DNA of 64,000 nt from Bacteroidota bacterium (GTDB lineage: Bacteria; Bacteroidota; Ignavibacteria; Ignavibacteriales; Ignavibacteriaceae). Location: assembly GCA_021777835.1 (NCBI GenBank), contig JAJYDC010000005.1, forward strand, positions 62,001 through 126,000, written 5' to 3'. Under the pieces are notes generated by a model. It was not told the origin of the DNA. It was given only the letters and a program-made list of their open reading frames with translations, and searched no databases. Shown here piece after piece: positions 26,203 through 35,105 of this stretch (position 1 is the first letter of the stretch; every line of letters starts with the position of its first letter). Both the position numbers and the translations under genes were made by a program.

Positions 26203-27057
26203 ATGAATTACACCAGTGAAATCTTTCTATCAAAAGATGATGGTTTATTAATCCCTGAAATCGGCTCTTGGGGTGAAAATAAATATCAAATCATATATGA
26301 TTATAATGTTCTCTTTTCAACTGGGATGAAAAAAATTTGGCATAATAGGATTTATATTGATTTATACTCCGGAAGCGGCAAAGCAAGAATACGTAATACT
26401 AATAAGATACTAAATTCATCAGCTCTTTTAGCATTAAAAGTCCCGGATCAGTATGATAAATATATATTTTGCGATATTGACGAGAATAATATTAATTCAT
26501 TACAAAAGAGAGTTAATAATGAATTTCCAAGCTCAAATGTAAGTTATATCATCGGTGACTGTAATAAAAAAATAGACGATATTCTAAATGAAATTCCGAC
26601 TTATTCTACTAACAACAATGTATTAACTTTTTGTCTAATAGATCCATTTTCTTTGGAAATTGAATTTGAAACAATAAAAAAATTAGGTGAGAATAGGCTT
26701 GTGGATCTTTTAATTCTTTTAGCATTTGGCATGGATGGAAAGCGAAATATTAATCTTTACATAAAAGAAAATAATAACAGAATAGATAATTTTCTTGGTT
26801 TGCCTGATTGGAGAGAGAGATGGATAATTGAGGAGAAAAATGGTACAAATTTAGTTACATTTCTTGCAAATGAATTTACAAATAAAATGAAAAGCCTTAA
26901 TTATAGTCGTTATACAATCAATAATTATATATCAATCCGTTCGGATGAAAAAAATCTACCCTTATATCATTTAATGTTTTTTTCTAAACATCCAACTGGG
27001 TATAAATTTTGGGAAAAAGTTAGAAAAAGAAATATAGAACCGGAGTTAGAATTTTAA
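26203..27057 (+). CDS. tcmP: Three-Cys-motif partner protein TcmP
   Basis: 284 residues. IYIDLYSGSGKA at about 50-61 resembles a SAM-binding glycine loop, followed by KYIFCDIDENN and later LTFCLIDPFSLEI, a DPF motif in the position of a methyltransferase catalytic loop. The family is defined by its constant pairing with a three-Cys-motif Gp37/Gp68-like protein, which is present directly downstream: that ATG begins at the base after this stop. Function is unproven; a nucleic-acid methyltransferase-like role is inferred. AAGGGG precedes the ATG by nine bases. It is 107 bases after the PLD-like gene and may have its own promoter. Confidence 0.85.
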   Translation: MNYTSEIFLSKDDGLLIPEIGSWGENKYQIIYDYNVLFSTGMKKIWHNRIYIDLYSGSGKARIRNTNKILNSSALLALKVPDQYDKYIFCDIDENNINSLQKRVNNEFPSSNVSYIIGDCNKKIDDILNEIPTYSTNNNVLTFCLIDPFSLEIEFETIKKLGENRLVDLLILLAFGMDGKRNINLYIKENNNRIDNFLGLPDWRERWIIEEKNGTNLVTFLANEFTNKMKSLNYSRYTINNYISIRSDEKNLPLYHLMFFSKHPTGYKFWEKVRKRNIEPELEF

Positions 27058-27780
27058 ATGGCGCTTAAATCATCAATAGAATGGACCGAATCAACCTGGA
27101 ATCCTGTAACCGGATGCAGTAAAATAAGCCCCGGTTGCAAATTTTGCTATGCGGAAAGAATGGCAAAAAGACTTAAAGCTATGGGTTCATCAAATTATGA
27201 AAATGGATTTAAACTAGCATTACATGAACATATAGTTGAATTACCTTTAACTTGGAAAAAACCGCAAACAATTTTTGTTAATTCCATGAGCGATCTTTTC
27301 CATAAAAATGTCCCACTTGAATTTATACAAAGAATATTTGAAGTAATGAATAAGGCATATTGGCATAAATTTCAAGTACTGACAAAGAGGTCGGATATCT
27401 TATTAAAATATAATTCAAAACTTAATTGGACAGAAAATATCTGGATGGGTGTCAGTGTAGAAAATGATAAATATACTAACCGAATAGAACATTTAAGAAA
27501 TACGGATGCAAAAACTAAATTCCTATCAGTTGAACCATTGATTGGTCCAATAAATAAATTGGATTTGACAAATATTGATTGGGTAATAGTCGGCGGTGAA
27601 TCCGGTCCCGGCGCGAGACCAATGAAAGAAGAATGGGTTATTAAAATTAAAGATGAATGCAAAAATGCGAAAGTTCCGTTCTTCTTTAAACAATGGGGAG
27701 GCGTGCAGAAAAAGAAAGCCGGGAGATTATTGCAGGGTAAAATCTGGGATCAAATGCCGAATCTTAAAAGGGCGAGTTGA
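27058..27780 (+). CDS. Three-Cys-motif Gp37/Gp68 family protein (DUF5131)
   Basis: 240 residues. [20 protein letters not shown] (14-33) carries C20, C27 and C30, the three-Cys motif that resembles a radical-SAM cluster site with altered spacing. SKFLSVEPL-like [13 protein letters not shown] and [14 protein letters not shown] are typical of the family, first named from mycobacteriophage Gp37/Gp68, and the C-terminus FFFKQWGG is also conserved. The protein pairs with TcmP upstream with no gap. Its reaction is unknown; a radical-based modification of nucleic acid or protein is possible. It is the last plus-strand gene of the island. Confidence 0.9.
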   Translation: MALKSSIEWTESTWNPVTGCSKISPGCKFCYAERMAKRLKAMGSSNYENGFKLALHEHIVELPLTWKKPQTIFVNSMSDLFHKNVPLEFIQRIFEVMNKAYWHKFQVLTKRSDILLKYNSKLNWTENIWMGVSVENDKYTNRIEHLRNTDAKTKFLSVEPLIGPINKLDLTNIDWVIVGGESGPGARPMKEEWVIKIKDECKNAKVPFFFKQWGGVQKKKAGRLLQGKIWDQMPNLKRAS

Positions 27781-28027
27781 CAAAAACCATAGTTGAAAAT
27801 CTATTTGTAATCATCTCATTCCTGTTTTTTCAGAAAAAGTATTTTCTTGTAGAATTTTAATTGTAAGCGCCAAAATATTTCCATTATGGTATTACCGTTT
27901 AGAAAATTATTCGAAATAATATGAATGCTTTTGTTATTGTCAAGCGCCACAAAAATGAAAAAAAGGGCATGCAAAACCTGCCATTCCTGGGGGACAATAC
28001 TGTCTATAGTTCAAACTGACAATAATT

Positions 28028-28059
28028 ATTCAAGAAATGAGACATATTATTTCTTGAAT
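28028..28059. repeat. 11-bp inverted repeat at the 3' end of the cREC gene
   Basis: ATTCAAGAAAT at 28028-28038 and ATTTCTTGAAT at 28049-28059, 10-base spacer. It overlaps the stop codon of the minus-strand cREC gene and may weakly terminate it; no clear U-tract follows. Confidence 0.45.
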
Positions 28060-28337
28060 CGTACAATATTTCTAGCTCCGGCCTCCATTTTCTCCCTAGC
28101 AACTGGGTTGGCAGTATGAATATGTATTACCGGCGGAATGAAATTATTTTCATAAACTTCTTTTTCCAGCCAAGTAATGACATCGTATCCTGTGCCGTTT
28201 TCTTCTTCCCCAAGATCATTATCAAGACTGATTTCTTCAACATTATTTGTAATTAATAAGTCAATTGCTTCTTGAGCCGTTTTTACAAGAACCCAACCAT
28301 CCGGCGGTGTTCGCATATCGTCTAAATAAACTTTCAT
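28047..28337 (-). CDS. Cyclic-phosphate processing receiver domain protein (cREC)
   Basis: A 96-residue single-domain protein. KVYLDDMRTPPDGW (2-15) and ISLDNDLGEEENGTGYDV (about 36-53) match the receiver-like cREC family, whose LDDxRxPP and SLDHDLG motifs were proposed from comparative genomics to process cyclic-phosphate ends or nucleotides in conflict systems. Here the usual DHDLG is DNDLG, losing the His. The fold is CheY-like, but the conserved positions are not those of a phospho-receiver. It is encoded opposite to the defence-type island, 266 bases after its last gene. Confidence 0.82.
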   Translation of the reverse strand: MKVYLDDMRTPPDGWVLVKTAQEAIDLLITNNVEEISLDNDLGEEENGTGYDVITWLEKEVYENNFIPPVIHIHTANPVAREKMEAGARNIVRFKK

Positions 28338-28902
28338 GGCATAACTTCCATTCTAGAATTATAATATTAAGGCTAATATTTATATTTTGTTAATGCTTTT
28401 ATCTATTAAGTAATTCATATTTTTATGATTTTGTAACGAGTTATTAACATAACTTCTATTAGTTTTTTATATTTTTTGTAATTGAATTGAATGAAAATTT
28501 TCTGAAGAGTATTCTTTCGGATTACTATTCTTACTTCAAAATATATCGAACTCATATAGGAATCAATAAAAATTCGTCTGTAGGTAGGTCAGTTTAACTA
28601 ACTGGGAAGATAGATTGAATTCCTTAAGTTAATGAATTGCATCACTACTATTTCAGACAAACCGCATAAATCTCTGAAGCATTTATTATTTAGCCGAATT
28701 TGGTAAAGGAATAACTATGCTCTCACAGTAATAATATTATCTTTTCCTCGGTAATTAGTTTTAATGAGGTTGCTCAAACAGTCAGGATGAAGTTGGAATT
28801 GAAAGAAAATGACTGAATGAGAAACTCATTTTTATACCGGATTAAGAAAAGAATAGGAAAAAGTAAAAAGTGTTCGACTTTTTTTATAAAAATATTAAAA
28901 TT
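28338..28902. other. Non-coding stretch, nothing recognised
   Basis: About 565 AT-rich bases between two minus-strand genes. No open frame of protein-like composition, tRNA, terminator or repeat was found. The right part should contain the 3' end of the TonB-C lipoprotein transcript and the left part the cREC promoter. Confidence 0.6.
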
Positions 28903-29619
28903 CTATTTATTCCTTAATGCAAATTTAAAGGGCACCATTACCCACATTTTTTGATTATGCCCTTTCCTTTTGAAAGGCGAAAATTTACTTGCCAAGGCAG
29001 CGTTAAGTGATGCTTCATTAAATATCGGGTTAGAAGACTTTGCAATTAAAGCATTTATAGGTATTCCATTATTATTAATTAATATTTTAACATAGACAGT
29101 GCCCACTATACCATCTTTTTTTGCCTCTTCAGGGTATATGGGAGGTTCGACATGAACAACTTGAGGCATTACATCATAAGGCACAAATCCGCGTTCTCTT
29201 TTCAATGAATTTGGAAAAGCCGGATAACTCTTGAACCAGTCCTTTAGAGTATCAAGATTAAAATCAAGATTTTCCTCTACAGTTGAATGTTTATCCAATT
29301 GGTTCTCTATTTTCCTTATTCCTTCTTCATAAACGACTTTTCCACTATCTTGCTTACCCAATTGCTTATAACACTCAGCTAAAAATGCATAAGATTCAAA
29401 ATTGGCTATTGTAGTATCTTCAAAATTATATTCACTAAATTTTTCTTTTGCTAATTGAAAGTTCTTTTCTTTAAACTGCAAATAAGCATCGGAAAATTCT
29501 TTATCCGATTTCTTAAAATACAGATCCCAGTCAGTAACATGTTTAGAAGAGGAGCATCCTCCAATAAAAATAATTGAAATAAATAAAAACACAAAAAATG
29601 ATTTTGACAAGAGATTCAT
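28903..29619 (-). CDS. Lipoprotein with TonB C-terminal domain
   Basis: 238 residues. A signal peptide ends in a lipobox, IGGC with Cys22, so the protein is probably lipidated. Residues about 35-110 form a TPR-like helical region (AKEKFSEYNF, SYAFLAECYKQLGK). Residues about 150-236 match the TonB C-terminal fold: PPIYPEEAKKDGIVGTVYVK and LNAALASKFSPFKRKG. TonB transduces proton-motive energy to outer-membrane receptors, but a lipid-anchored form without a transmembrane helix cannot couple to ExbB/ExbD in the normal way, so a structural or periplasmic role is likelier. GGTGG lies just before the ATG. Confidence 0.85.
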   Translation of the reverse strand: MNLLSKSFFVFLFISIIFIGGCSSSKHVTDWDLYFKKSDKEFSDAYLQFKEKNFQLAKEKFSEYNFEDTTIANFESYAFLAECYKQLGKQDSGKVVYEEGIRKIENQLDKHSTVEENLDFNLDTLKDWFKSYPAFPNSLKRERGFVPYDVMPQVVHVEPPIYPEEAKKDGIVGTVYVKILINNNGIPINALIAKSSNPIFNEASLNAALASKFSPFKRKGHNQKMWVMVPFKFALRNK

Positions 29620-29802
29620 AATACCACCAACATTGAATTATTATTTTATTGCAGATTTTTTATAAAACTAATATAAAACACTATTTTCTCAAAACTATAT
29701 GGAGACTCATCTTTGAAATCTGGTACTAGAACATTTTTGTATTGCCAGTCTATCGGTATGTTCATTATGAAAATGCCATTATGGTTCAATTTGTAACATT
29801 TG

Positions 29803-30381
29803 CTATTCGGTTTTTATTTTTAATAGCATAGACAATTTCCTTTCGTTTTGTAGAAAGAAATCTATCCCTATACCTAATCCAAATCCTATTAGTATCGCAC
29901 TTCTTGCAACAAAATAAATAAAACCTAATGGTGGTAGTCCTGCTTTTGCATTTATTATATATGCAATACTTATGAATAATGTATACATCAATCCGAAAAA
30001 TAAAACTAACGCAAAGCTTCTTAAATAATATTTTATGTTCGGATTTCTTATTATGAATTGATAATAAAGTTTAATAGAAAAAAACAAGCTTCCTAAATAC
30101 AAAAGGTCTCTTATTACATAAGCCATTGATAAATATATTCCAATGAAAATTATTAGATGTAGAAAAAACATAAATATCATTCCAAAGATTTGCTCTCTAA
30201 TACTTGTATATTCTAAAAGACTAAAAAATAAAGCTCCGTATAATCCATCTGCAACAAATTGAAAATTAGAATTTGTTGTGTGGAAAATAGTATCATTAAA
30301 AAATATAAATCCAACTAATATACTTCCGAACATTCCAAAGAAGGTCATTAATAGTATCTGATATATTTTATCTGATTTCAT
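29803..30381 (-). CDS. Multi-pass membrane protein of unknown function
   Basis: 192 residues with about six hydrophobic segments, including 8-28, 66-90, 92-106, 120-145 and 155-178, separated by short charged loops; the C-terminus NERKLSMLLKIKTE is cytosolic by the positive-inside rule. I recognise no family signature. It is 183 bases upstream of the TonB-C lipoprotein gene on the same strand and could share a transcript. The composition is very rich in Phe, Ile and Leu, as expected for a real membrane protein rather than chance. Confidence 0.65.
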   Translation of the reverse strand: MKSDKIYQILLMTFFGMFGSILVGFIFFNDTIFHTTNSNFQFVADGLYGALFFSLLEYTSIREQIFGMIFMFFLHLIIFIGIYLSMAYVIRDLLYLGSLFFSIKLYYQFIIRNPNIKYYLRSFALVLFFGLMYTLFISIAYIINAKAGLPPLGFIYFVARSAILIGFGLGIGIDFFLQNERKLSMLLKIKTE

Positions 30382-30451
30382 ATTATTTCTTTTCTCAATG
30401 ATTTACTGCAAATAAATTCTATAGTAGAATGAACTTTCTTCATTCCAACTG

Positions 30452-30591
30452 TTAATTATAAAATATATACTTTTTTATTTTTATTAGTACGGAAAGATTA
30501 ACCAAAGCATTACCTGCTTTAGTCATTTCATGAAGTTTTATGTTTGCCCGAACTGTTCCCAAAATTCTGCGGCCTCACCTAATTGTAGCAT
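30452..30591 (-). pseudogene. Possible frameshifted remnant of a small protein
   Basis: The minus strand reads MLQLGEAAEFWEQFGQT then a stop at 30538-30540. In the frame shifted by one base it continues as KLHEMTKAGNALVNLSVLIK. The two parts together look protein-like. No family recognised; chance is not excluded. Confidence 0.22.
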
Positions 30592-30678
30592 TTTAACTTA
30601 CAGTTTTCACAATTCTCTATCAAGAAAAATCTTTTTTTGATATAAGAAAAACATGTAAACAACATAAATGGAGTTTAT

Positions 30679-30798
30679 ATGTCACTTACACTAGGCTGCG
30701 ACCCGAAGCTGTTCTGCAGATTAAGTGGGATATACATACCAGGTCATAACTATTTCAAATTTCACTCGAACATAGCAGAAATAAAACCAGATAGTTAG
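30679..30798 (+). pseudogene. N-terminal stub resembling phage COOH-NH2 ligase-type proteins
   Basis: A 39-residue frame with a GGAG ribosome-binding site starts MSLTLGCDPKLFC. The start LTLGxDPELF is the hallmark of phage phiEco32-like ligase-type 2 proteins (about 250-300 residues). Only the first 12 or so residues fit, then the frame ends, so this would be a decayed 5' end. Confidence 0.3.
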
Positions 30799-31140
30799 GA
30801 CAGCTATTTATCAGATTCTCTATAACTAATTTTATTTTGGCTATTATGAGTAGACTTGAAAATCAGGTAATTGGATAAAAGGAAATCATCGAAAGATTTA
30901 TATTTCCGAATAATTTATAGAGTGGAAAATATCATCTGTGAAAGATGACTAGTCAAAAGATATAGAAGATAGAAAGAGGCTGATCGAAAGCTCTAAAAAG
31001 GGGAGTGAACTATTAATGAAATAGAGAGATAATCTGACCTAACTAAAATTGAAGTCTTCAATTGAGGTCGAAGAATAGTCAAACAAAAAAGAATGATTCT
31101 GTCTTGTCCCGCTTAGAACCTGCTCAAGTAACAATAAAAA

Positions 31141-31177
31141 AAGGGACTTACAATACTTTTGGTACCATAAATCCCTT
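31141..31177 (-). terminator. Rho-independent terminator of tRNA-Asn
   Basis: On the minus strand AAGGGATTTATGGTAC, loop CAAAA, then GTATTGTAAGTCCCTT form a 16-bp stem with four G-U pairs, followed by a T-run. It begins four bases past the tRNA 3' end. Confidence 0.85.
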
Positions 31178-31181
31178 AATG

Positions 31182-31253
31182 CTCCGCGAGCAGGACTCGA
31201 ACCTGCAACCCTTCGGTTAACAGCCGAATGCTCCACCATTGAGCTATCGCGGA
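31182..31253 (-). tRNA. tRNA-Asn (anticodon GTT)
   Basis: The minus strand folds into a full cloverleaf: acceptor TCCGCGA/TCGCGGA, anticodon stem TTCGG/CCGAA around loop CTGTTAA (anticodon GTT), T-arm with GGTTCGAGTCC. It is 72 bases including the discriminator G; CCA is not encoded. A promoter lies 23 bases upstream and a terminator directly downstream, so it is a single-gene unit. Confidence 0.97.
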
Positions 31254-31275
31254 ATTGAATTCTTAAAAAGGCTAA

Positions 31276-31306
31276 CAAAATTAAAGTTTATAGCTATCTT
31301 TGTCAA
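31276..31306 (-). promoter_or_regulatory. Promoter of tRNA-Asn
   Basis: On the minus strand TTGACA (31306-31301), 17 bases, then TAATTTTG (31283-31276). It combines a standard -35 box with the Bacteroidota TAnnTTTG -7 box, about 22 bases before the mature 5' end. Confidence 0.75.
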
Positions 31307-31403
31307 GCTATAAACGCAAGAATTTTCGGCAAAATAGCTGGTTTGCGAGTTTCCAGAGCTTATGTCTAAGAAAACTTCATTGTCATTTGTGAATTATTTC
31401 ATT

Positions 31404-32078
31404 CTACAAATGTATTGTTCTTATCGGGTTGGCCGCCCTACTCACTTTCTTTCCATAAATAATTGCATCAGAGTGTTTCCCTCTGAATAATATTGGTAAT
31501 GTCGCTAAAAAAATTTCTATGTCTAGAGAAACAGAAACGTTTTTGTCATATTCAGCATCTAAATTTATAAGGTTTTCAATTCCCTGTCTTCGATCTCCGT
31601 AAACTTGCCACAATCCGGTGATTCCCGGCTTGACCTTTATAGATTGTCGCTTCCGGTAATATTCAGGATATTTATTTCTGAGAATATTTAAATCACTAAC
31701 CATTAATGGTCGGGGACCAATAAGACTCATTTCTCTTTTTAGAACATTTATTAATTGAGGAAGTTCGTCAAGACCGGATTTACGCAGCCACCTGCAAAAG
31801 GAGGGTATATAATCCAAAAGTTGGTTCTTATATAATATGTTTCTATCCCTTCCAATATTATTCTCAAAGTTTGGCTTAATAGTTTTGAACTTGTAAATAT
31901 TGAAGACCTGGTTTTCTTCTGTGATTCCTCTCTTTTGAACTATAATAGGCAGTGATCTATATATTACAATTAAAATCAAAGCGATAACTATCATGAGCGG
32001 GAATGCAATTAAAAGTATTAATGTTCCTAAAAGTAAATCTATAATACTTTTATTAAAACAAGCTTTCTTGTCCGGCAT
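31404..32078 (-). CDS. Undecaprenyl-phosphate sugar phosphotransferase (bacterial sugar transferase)
   Basis: 224 residues. One N-terminal hydrophobic hairpin (about 12-40) is followed by the catalytic domain of the WcaJ/PglC-type family: FNIYKFKTI, SGLDELPQLINVLKREMSLIGPRPL (a long conserved block) and KPGITGLWQVYGDR. These enzymes move a phospho-sugar from a nucleotide sugar to undecaprenyl phosphate, the first step of many glycan chains. The length fits the short form without an N-terminal CoA-binding-like domain. No glycosyltransferase gene is adjacent; the next is the RCC1 protein, 114 bases upstream on the same strand. The large glycan cluster is 17 kb away. Confidence 0.92.
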   Translation of the reverse strand: MPDKKACFNKSIIDLLLGTLILLIAFPLMIVIALILIVIYRSLPIIVQKRGITEENQVFNIYKFKTIKPNFENNIGRDRNILYKNQLLDYIPSFCRWLRKSGLDELPQLINVLKREMSLIGPRPLMVSDLNILRNKYPEYYRKRQSIKVKPGITGLWQVYGDRRQGIENLINLDAEYDKNVSVSLDIEIFLATLPILFRGKHSDAIIYGKKVSRAANPIRTIHL

Positions 32079-32192
32079 TATTAACTCAAGTAATCCGCTT
32101 TAATTAATAACCACAATGTTATTGGTGAGTTCCAAACAATTATCGTTTAACATATTTAATTCTCCGTCCCCGAAGTTCAATGTTCTCCTCTC

Positions 32193-34124
32193 CTACTTTT
32201 TCAAAAGCATTTTCTTGACCTCAGTTCCTTCGTTCGTTTGAAGTCTATAGTAATAAATACCGCTAGTTAGTTTTTCGCCAACAAATGTTACATTATAAAC
32301 TTGACCGGCAGCAGCGTTTCCATTGAACAAAACTGCAATCTTTTCACCAAGGATATTGTATATAGTCAATACAGCGTGAGTATTCTTAATTACTGCGAAT
32401 TGTATTTGAGTAGCCGGATTAAAAGGATTAGGATAATTTTGATTTAACAAAATCTCATTTTGAATTGCGATAGTATTAACTTCTACCTCATTGCTATATT
32501 CAAATTTACCGTCGTTATCGACTTGCTTAAGTCTGTATCTGATCTTACCAACGATTGAATTATCATCACTAAAGGAATAATTCTTATATGAGTTACTATT
32601 GCCGTTACCCTTAACAAAGCCAATCTTTTCCCAGATACCTAAAGCTAGTTGATCACCGCCGGATTGTCTTTCAATTTCAAAACCATAATTATTAACCTCA
32701 GTTGCAGTCTGCCAATTAAGATTAACAAATTTTCCATTATACCCGGCTGTAAAAGTTACTAGCTGCACCGGAAGCGGACCACCGGGAACTTGTACAACAA
32801 CCGGAGTTAATCTTCGAGTGGTTGTATTGTCTCCTAGCTGACCGTTTGTATTAAATCCCCAACCATACACAGTTCCATTATTGGCAAGAGCGATAGAGTG
32901 AGCGAAGCCAGCAGCAATTGCAATAATTTTATTATCAGCGTTATCGCCAAGAAAAGTATTTCCTAAATAAGTTCCTTTTATAGTTTTTATTGGAACATTT
33001 TTATTATCCTTAGTATCGTTACCAAGCTGTCCCTCAGAATTTAGTCCCCAGGCATATACTTTGCCTTGCTGGTCAATGGCGAGGGAATGGCTATTACCTA
33101 TTGCAACATCAGTTATCTTATTACTTGAGTTATCTCCAAGAAAAGCAGTCCCGGCATATTCTCCCATTCTAACTTTTACTGGAATTAAGCTATTTACATT
33201 TGATTCATTGCCTAATTGACCTTTTGAATTATTTCCCCACGTGTAAACGATGCCGTCCTGAGCTACGGCAATGCAGTGTCCATCTCCCGCGATAGCTTTG
33301 ATGATTTTATTATTTGGGCCATCACCAAGATAAGCAGTTCCTTGATAGTCTCCCTTTTTTACTTTTACAGGTTTGAAACTAGCTGCAGTTGAATCGTTTC
33401 CCAATTGACCATAGCTGTTCTCTCCCCATGTATAAACACAACCGTTCTCGTCTATTGCTAGCGAATAACCATGTCCAGCTGAAACTGAAATAATCTTATT
33501 ATTAGGATCATCACCAAGGTAAGTTGTCCCGGGATATTCTCCCTTTATTACTTTTATAGGGGTTAAATTTGAAGTTGTTGTACCATTACCTAACTGACCG
33601 TCACCACCTTTTCCCCATGTATAAACAATTCCATCGCTTGCTAAAGCAATAGAACAGTATTCACCCGTAGACACCGCAATAATTTTGCTTGTCTTATTAT
33701 CTCCAAGATAAGTAGTCCCGGAATAAGCGCCCTTTGACACCTTTACCGGGCTATAACTATTTGAGGTTGTGCCATTACCTAGCTGCCCCTCAGAATTTAT
33801 TCCCCAAGTGAAAACAGTACCATCTTGAGCGAGAGCGATTGATGTATATTTTCCGACAGAAATTGCAATGATTGGGTTGCCCGGGTTATCTCCTAAGGAC
33901 AATGAGCCGGCATATAATCCCTTTACTACTTTTACAGGGATATGACTATCTCCAGCAGATCCCTTTCCTAATTCGCCATAATAATTATATCCGCATGTAT
34001 AGACAGTACCGTCTGACTTAAGCAATATTGTATGATATCCTTGTCCGGAGCCAAGTGACTGTGGAAATAAATCGAAGTATAAAATTGCTAATATAAGAGA
34101 AATAAGTACTGCAGTTCTTCTCAT
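32193..34124 (-). CDS. Secreted RCC1-repeat beta-propeller protein with T9SS sorting domain
   Basis: 643 residues. A signal peptide spans 1-23. Seven RCC1-type repeats (YTWGxNxxGQLGN motif seven times, roughly 28-450) predict a seven-bladed propeller; each blade also has the spacer Y-G-T-LGD. A fibronectin-like region follows (about 455-550, VNLNWQTATEVNNYGFEIER). The last 80 residues hold the type IX secretion C-terminal domain: NYPNPFNPATQIQF, LTIYNILGEKI, SGIYYYRLQTNEG and KKMLLKK. The protein should therefore be exported through the outer membrane by the T9SS and released or anchored. AAAGGAGAGAG gives a strong ribosome-binding site. Its ligand is unknown. Confidence 0.93.
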   Translation of the reverse strand: MRRTAVLISLILAILYFDLFPQSLGSGQGYHTILLKSDGTVYTCGYNYYGELGKGSAGDSHIPVKVVKGLYAGSLSLGDNPGNPIIAISVGKYTSIALAQDGTVFTWGINSEGQLGNGTTSNSYSPVKVSKGAYSGTTYLGDNKTSKIIAVSTGEYCSIALASDGIVYTWGKGGDGQLGNGTTTSNLTPIKVIKGEYPGTTYLGDDPNNKIISVSAGHGYSLAIDENGCVYTWGENSYGQLGNDSTAASFKPVKVKKGDYQGTAYLGDGPNNKIIKAIAGDGHCIAVAQDGIVYTWGNNSKGQLGNESNVNSLIPVKVRMGEYAGTAFLGDNSSNKITDVAIGNSHSLAIDQQGKVYAWGLNSEGQLGNDTKDNKNVPIKTIKGTYLGNTFLGDNADNKIIAIAAGFAHSIALANNGTVYGWGFNTNGQLGDNTTTRRLTPVVVQVPGGPLPVQLVTFTAGYNGKFVNLNWQTATEVNNYGFEIERQSGGDQLALGIWEKIGFVKGNGNSNSYKNYSFSDDNSIVGKIRYRLKQVDNDGKFEYSNEVEVNTIAIQNEILLNQNYPNPFNPATQIQFAVIKNTHAVLTIYNILGEKIAVLFNGNAAAGQVYNVTFVGEKLTSGIYYYRLQTNEGTEVKKMLLKK

Positions 34125-34444
34125 AACTCTCTCCTTTAATTAATAAGAATTTATATCAATAAATTTGAAAAACACTAAGACGCAATTGTGAGTAATTTAA
34201 AAGGCTTTGCCTCCATTTACATATAACGCCATTTGCAAATGATTTTGTAATATGTACTATTTCTTGGCTCGAGACTTCTTGTTCTGAACTTTAGCCGGAA
34301 TCTCCGCATTTACATTGTGGAAATTACAGTTCTCTCCGAAATGCCAATAAATAGCAATATATTTTTTGTTAAAGATTATTGAAAAGGAATTATCCCCGTT
34401 GATTAAAGAATATCAAAGAGCCCCTGAATGCATAATAAAAAAAC

Positions 34445-34550
34445 CATTGCGAACACGCTTTAATTGTGAAGAAACCTCATACTCCACCTTTATTTTGTCA
34501 GGTTTCTCTATTCGTTACCTGTTTATAGAACAGGCAGCTCGTTCGCAATG
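34445..34550. repeat. 10-bp inverted repeat ends enclosing 86 bases
   Basis: CATTGCGAAC at 34445-34454 and its exact complement GTTCGCAATG at 34541-34550. The arm resembles the start of the ATTGCGAACGG repeat inside the methyltransferase gene (24461-24488), so this may be a separated pair of that family. Confidence 0.55.
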
Positions 34551-34956
34551 ATTAAAGATTTCGGTCACTAGTGCCAATAAAAAAAGAAACAGGTGAAAAT
34601 AGCAATAGCTTAAGCTAAATATCGGTTCCCCTTATCGCTATTCGTTAAGACCACTGCTATTTTCTATAATGCTGATTAAGTAACCATTTAAGCCAAACTT
34701 AAGTATACTTGTCAAAACAAATATTATACCATGTAAAATTTATCACATATATACGAATTAACAATATATTGTATTAAATATATTCTTTTTTATAAGAAAT
34801 TGTCACAAGAACATTTTTATAATTGAGAGAGAGAGAAATGCAAGAATAAATCCTAGATATAAAAAATAGGAATTGATTTTGGCAGAATGGCAAAGTTAGG
34901 GGTGAAATCGGGAAATAGTTTTTTGATGACATATAATGAATTAGTTGTTTGAATGC

Positions 34957-35025
34957 GGGGTAAAGTTTTTTTGGGGGATTATCCCTCATAATTCCCAGAC
35001 TAATAGTCTGGGCTACGGGGAGGAA
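34957..35025. repeat. Repeat unit U1 with CCCAGAC-type palindrome
   Basis: A G-rich lead (TTTTTTTGGGGGATTAT) then CCCAGAC-TAATA-GTCTGGG at 34994-35012 and GCTACGGGGAGG. A diverged copy of the whole unit lies at 35290-35356. Confidence 0.75.
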
Positions 35026-35071
35026 TTGGAGGGGAAGTTAGAGTGTGCACTGAGTGAATGATTTTTAGGAT

Positions 35072-35087
35072 CAGGGCTAAAGCCCTG
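35072..35087. repeat. GGGCT-AA-AGCCC palindrome, copy 1
   Basis: CAGGGCT-AA-AGCCCTG, 7-bp stem. REP-like sequence; no RAYT transposase is in the window. Confidence 0.75.
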
Positions 35088-35105
35088 GTTGAGGGGGGGC
35101 AATGT

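Larger units (their letters stand above)
30382..31140. other. Intergenic region with two possible gene remnants
   Basis: About 760 bases between the membrane protein gene and the tRNA-Asn terminator. It holds a frameshifted minus-strand reading (30452-30591) and a plus-strand stub (30679-30798), both listed. The rest, about 30800-31140, contains frequent stops in all frames. Confidence 0.5.

Noticed and set aside
27925-28119. 64-codon plus-strand frame after the three-Cys gene
   Set aside because: It overlaps the recognised cREC gene on the other strand and has no family likeness.
31182-31253. tRNA-Asn as the attachment site of the defence island
   Set aside because: No direct repeat of the tRNA 3' end was seen to the left of the tRNA, and no integrase gene is in the window.
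31039-31278. Minus-strand open frame of 79 codons (contains SMVEHSAVNRRVAGSSPARGA-like residues)
   Set aside because: It is the read-through translation of tRNA-Asn and its flanks, a well-known false gene.
34366-34551. 61-codon plus-strand frame
   Set aside because: It runs through the inverted repeat arms and has no protein-like features.
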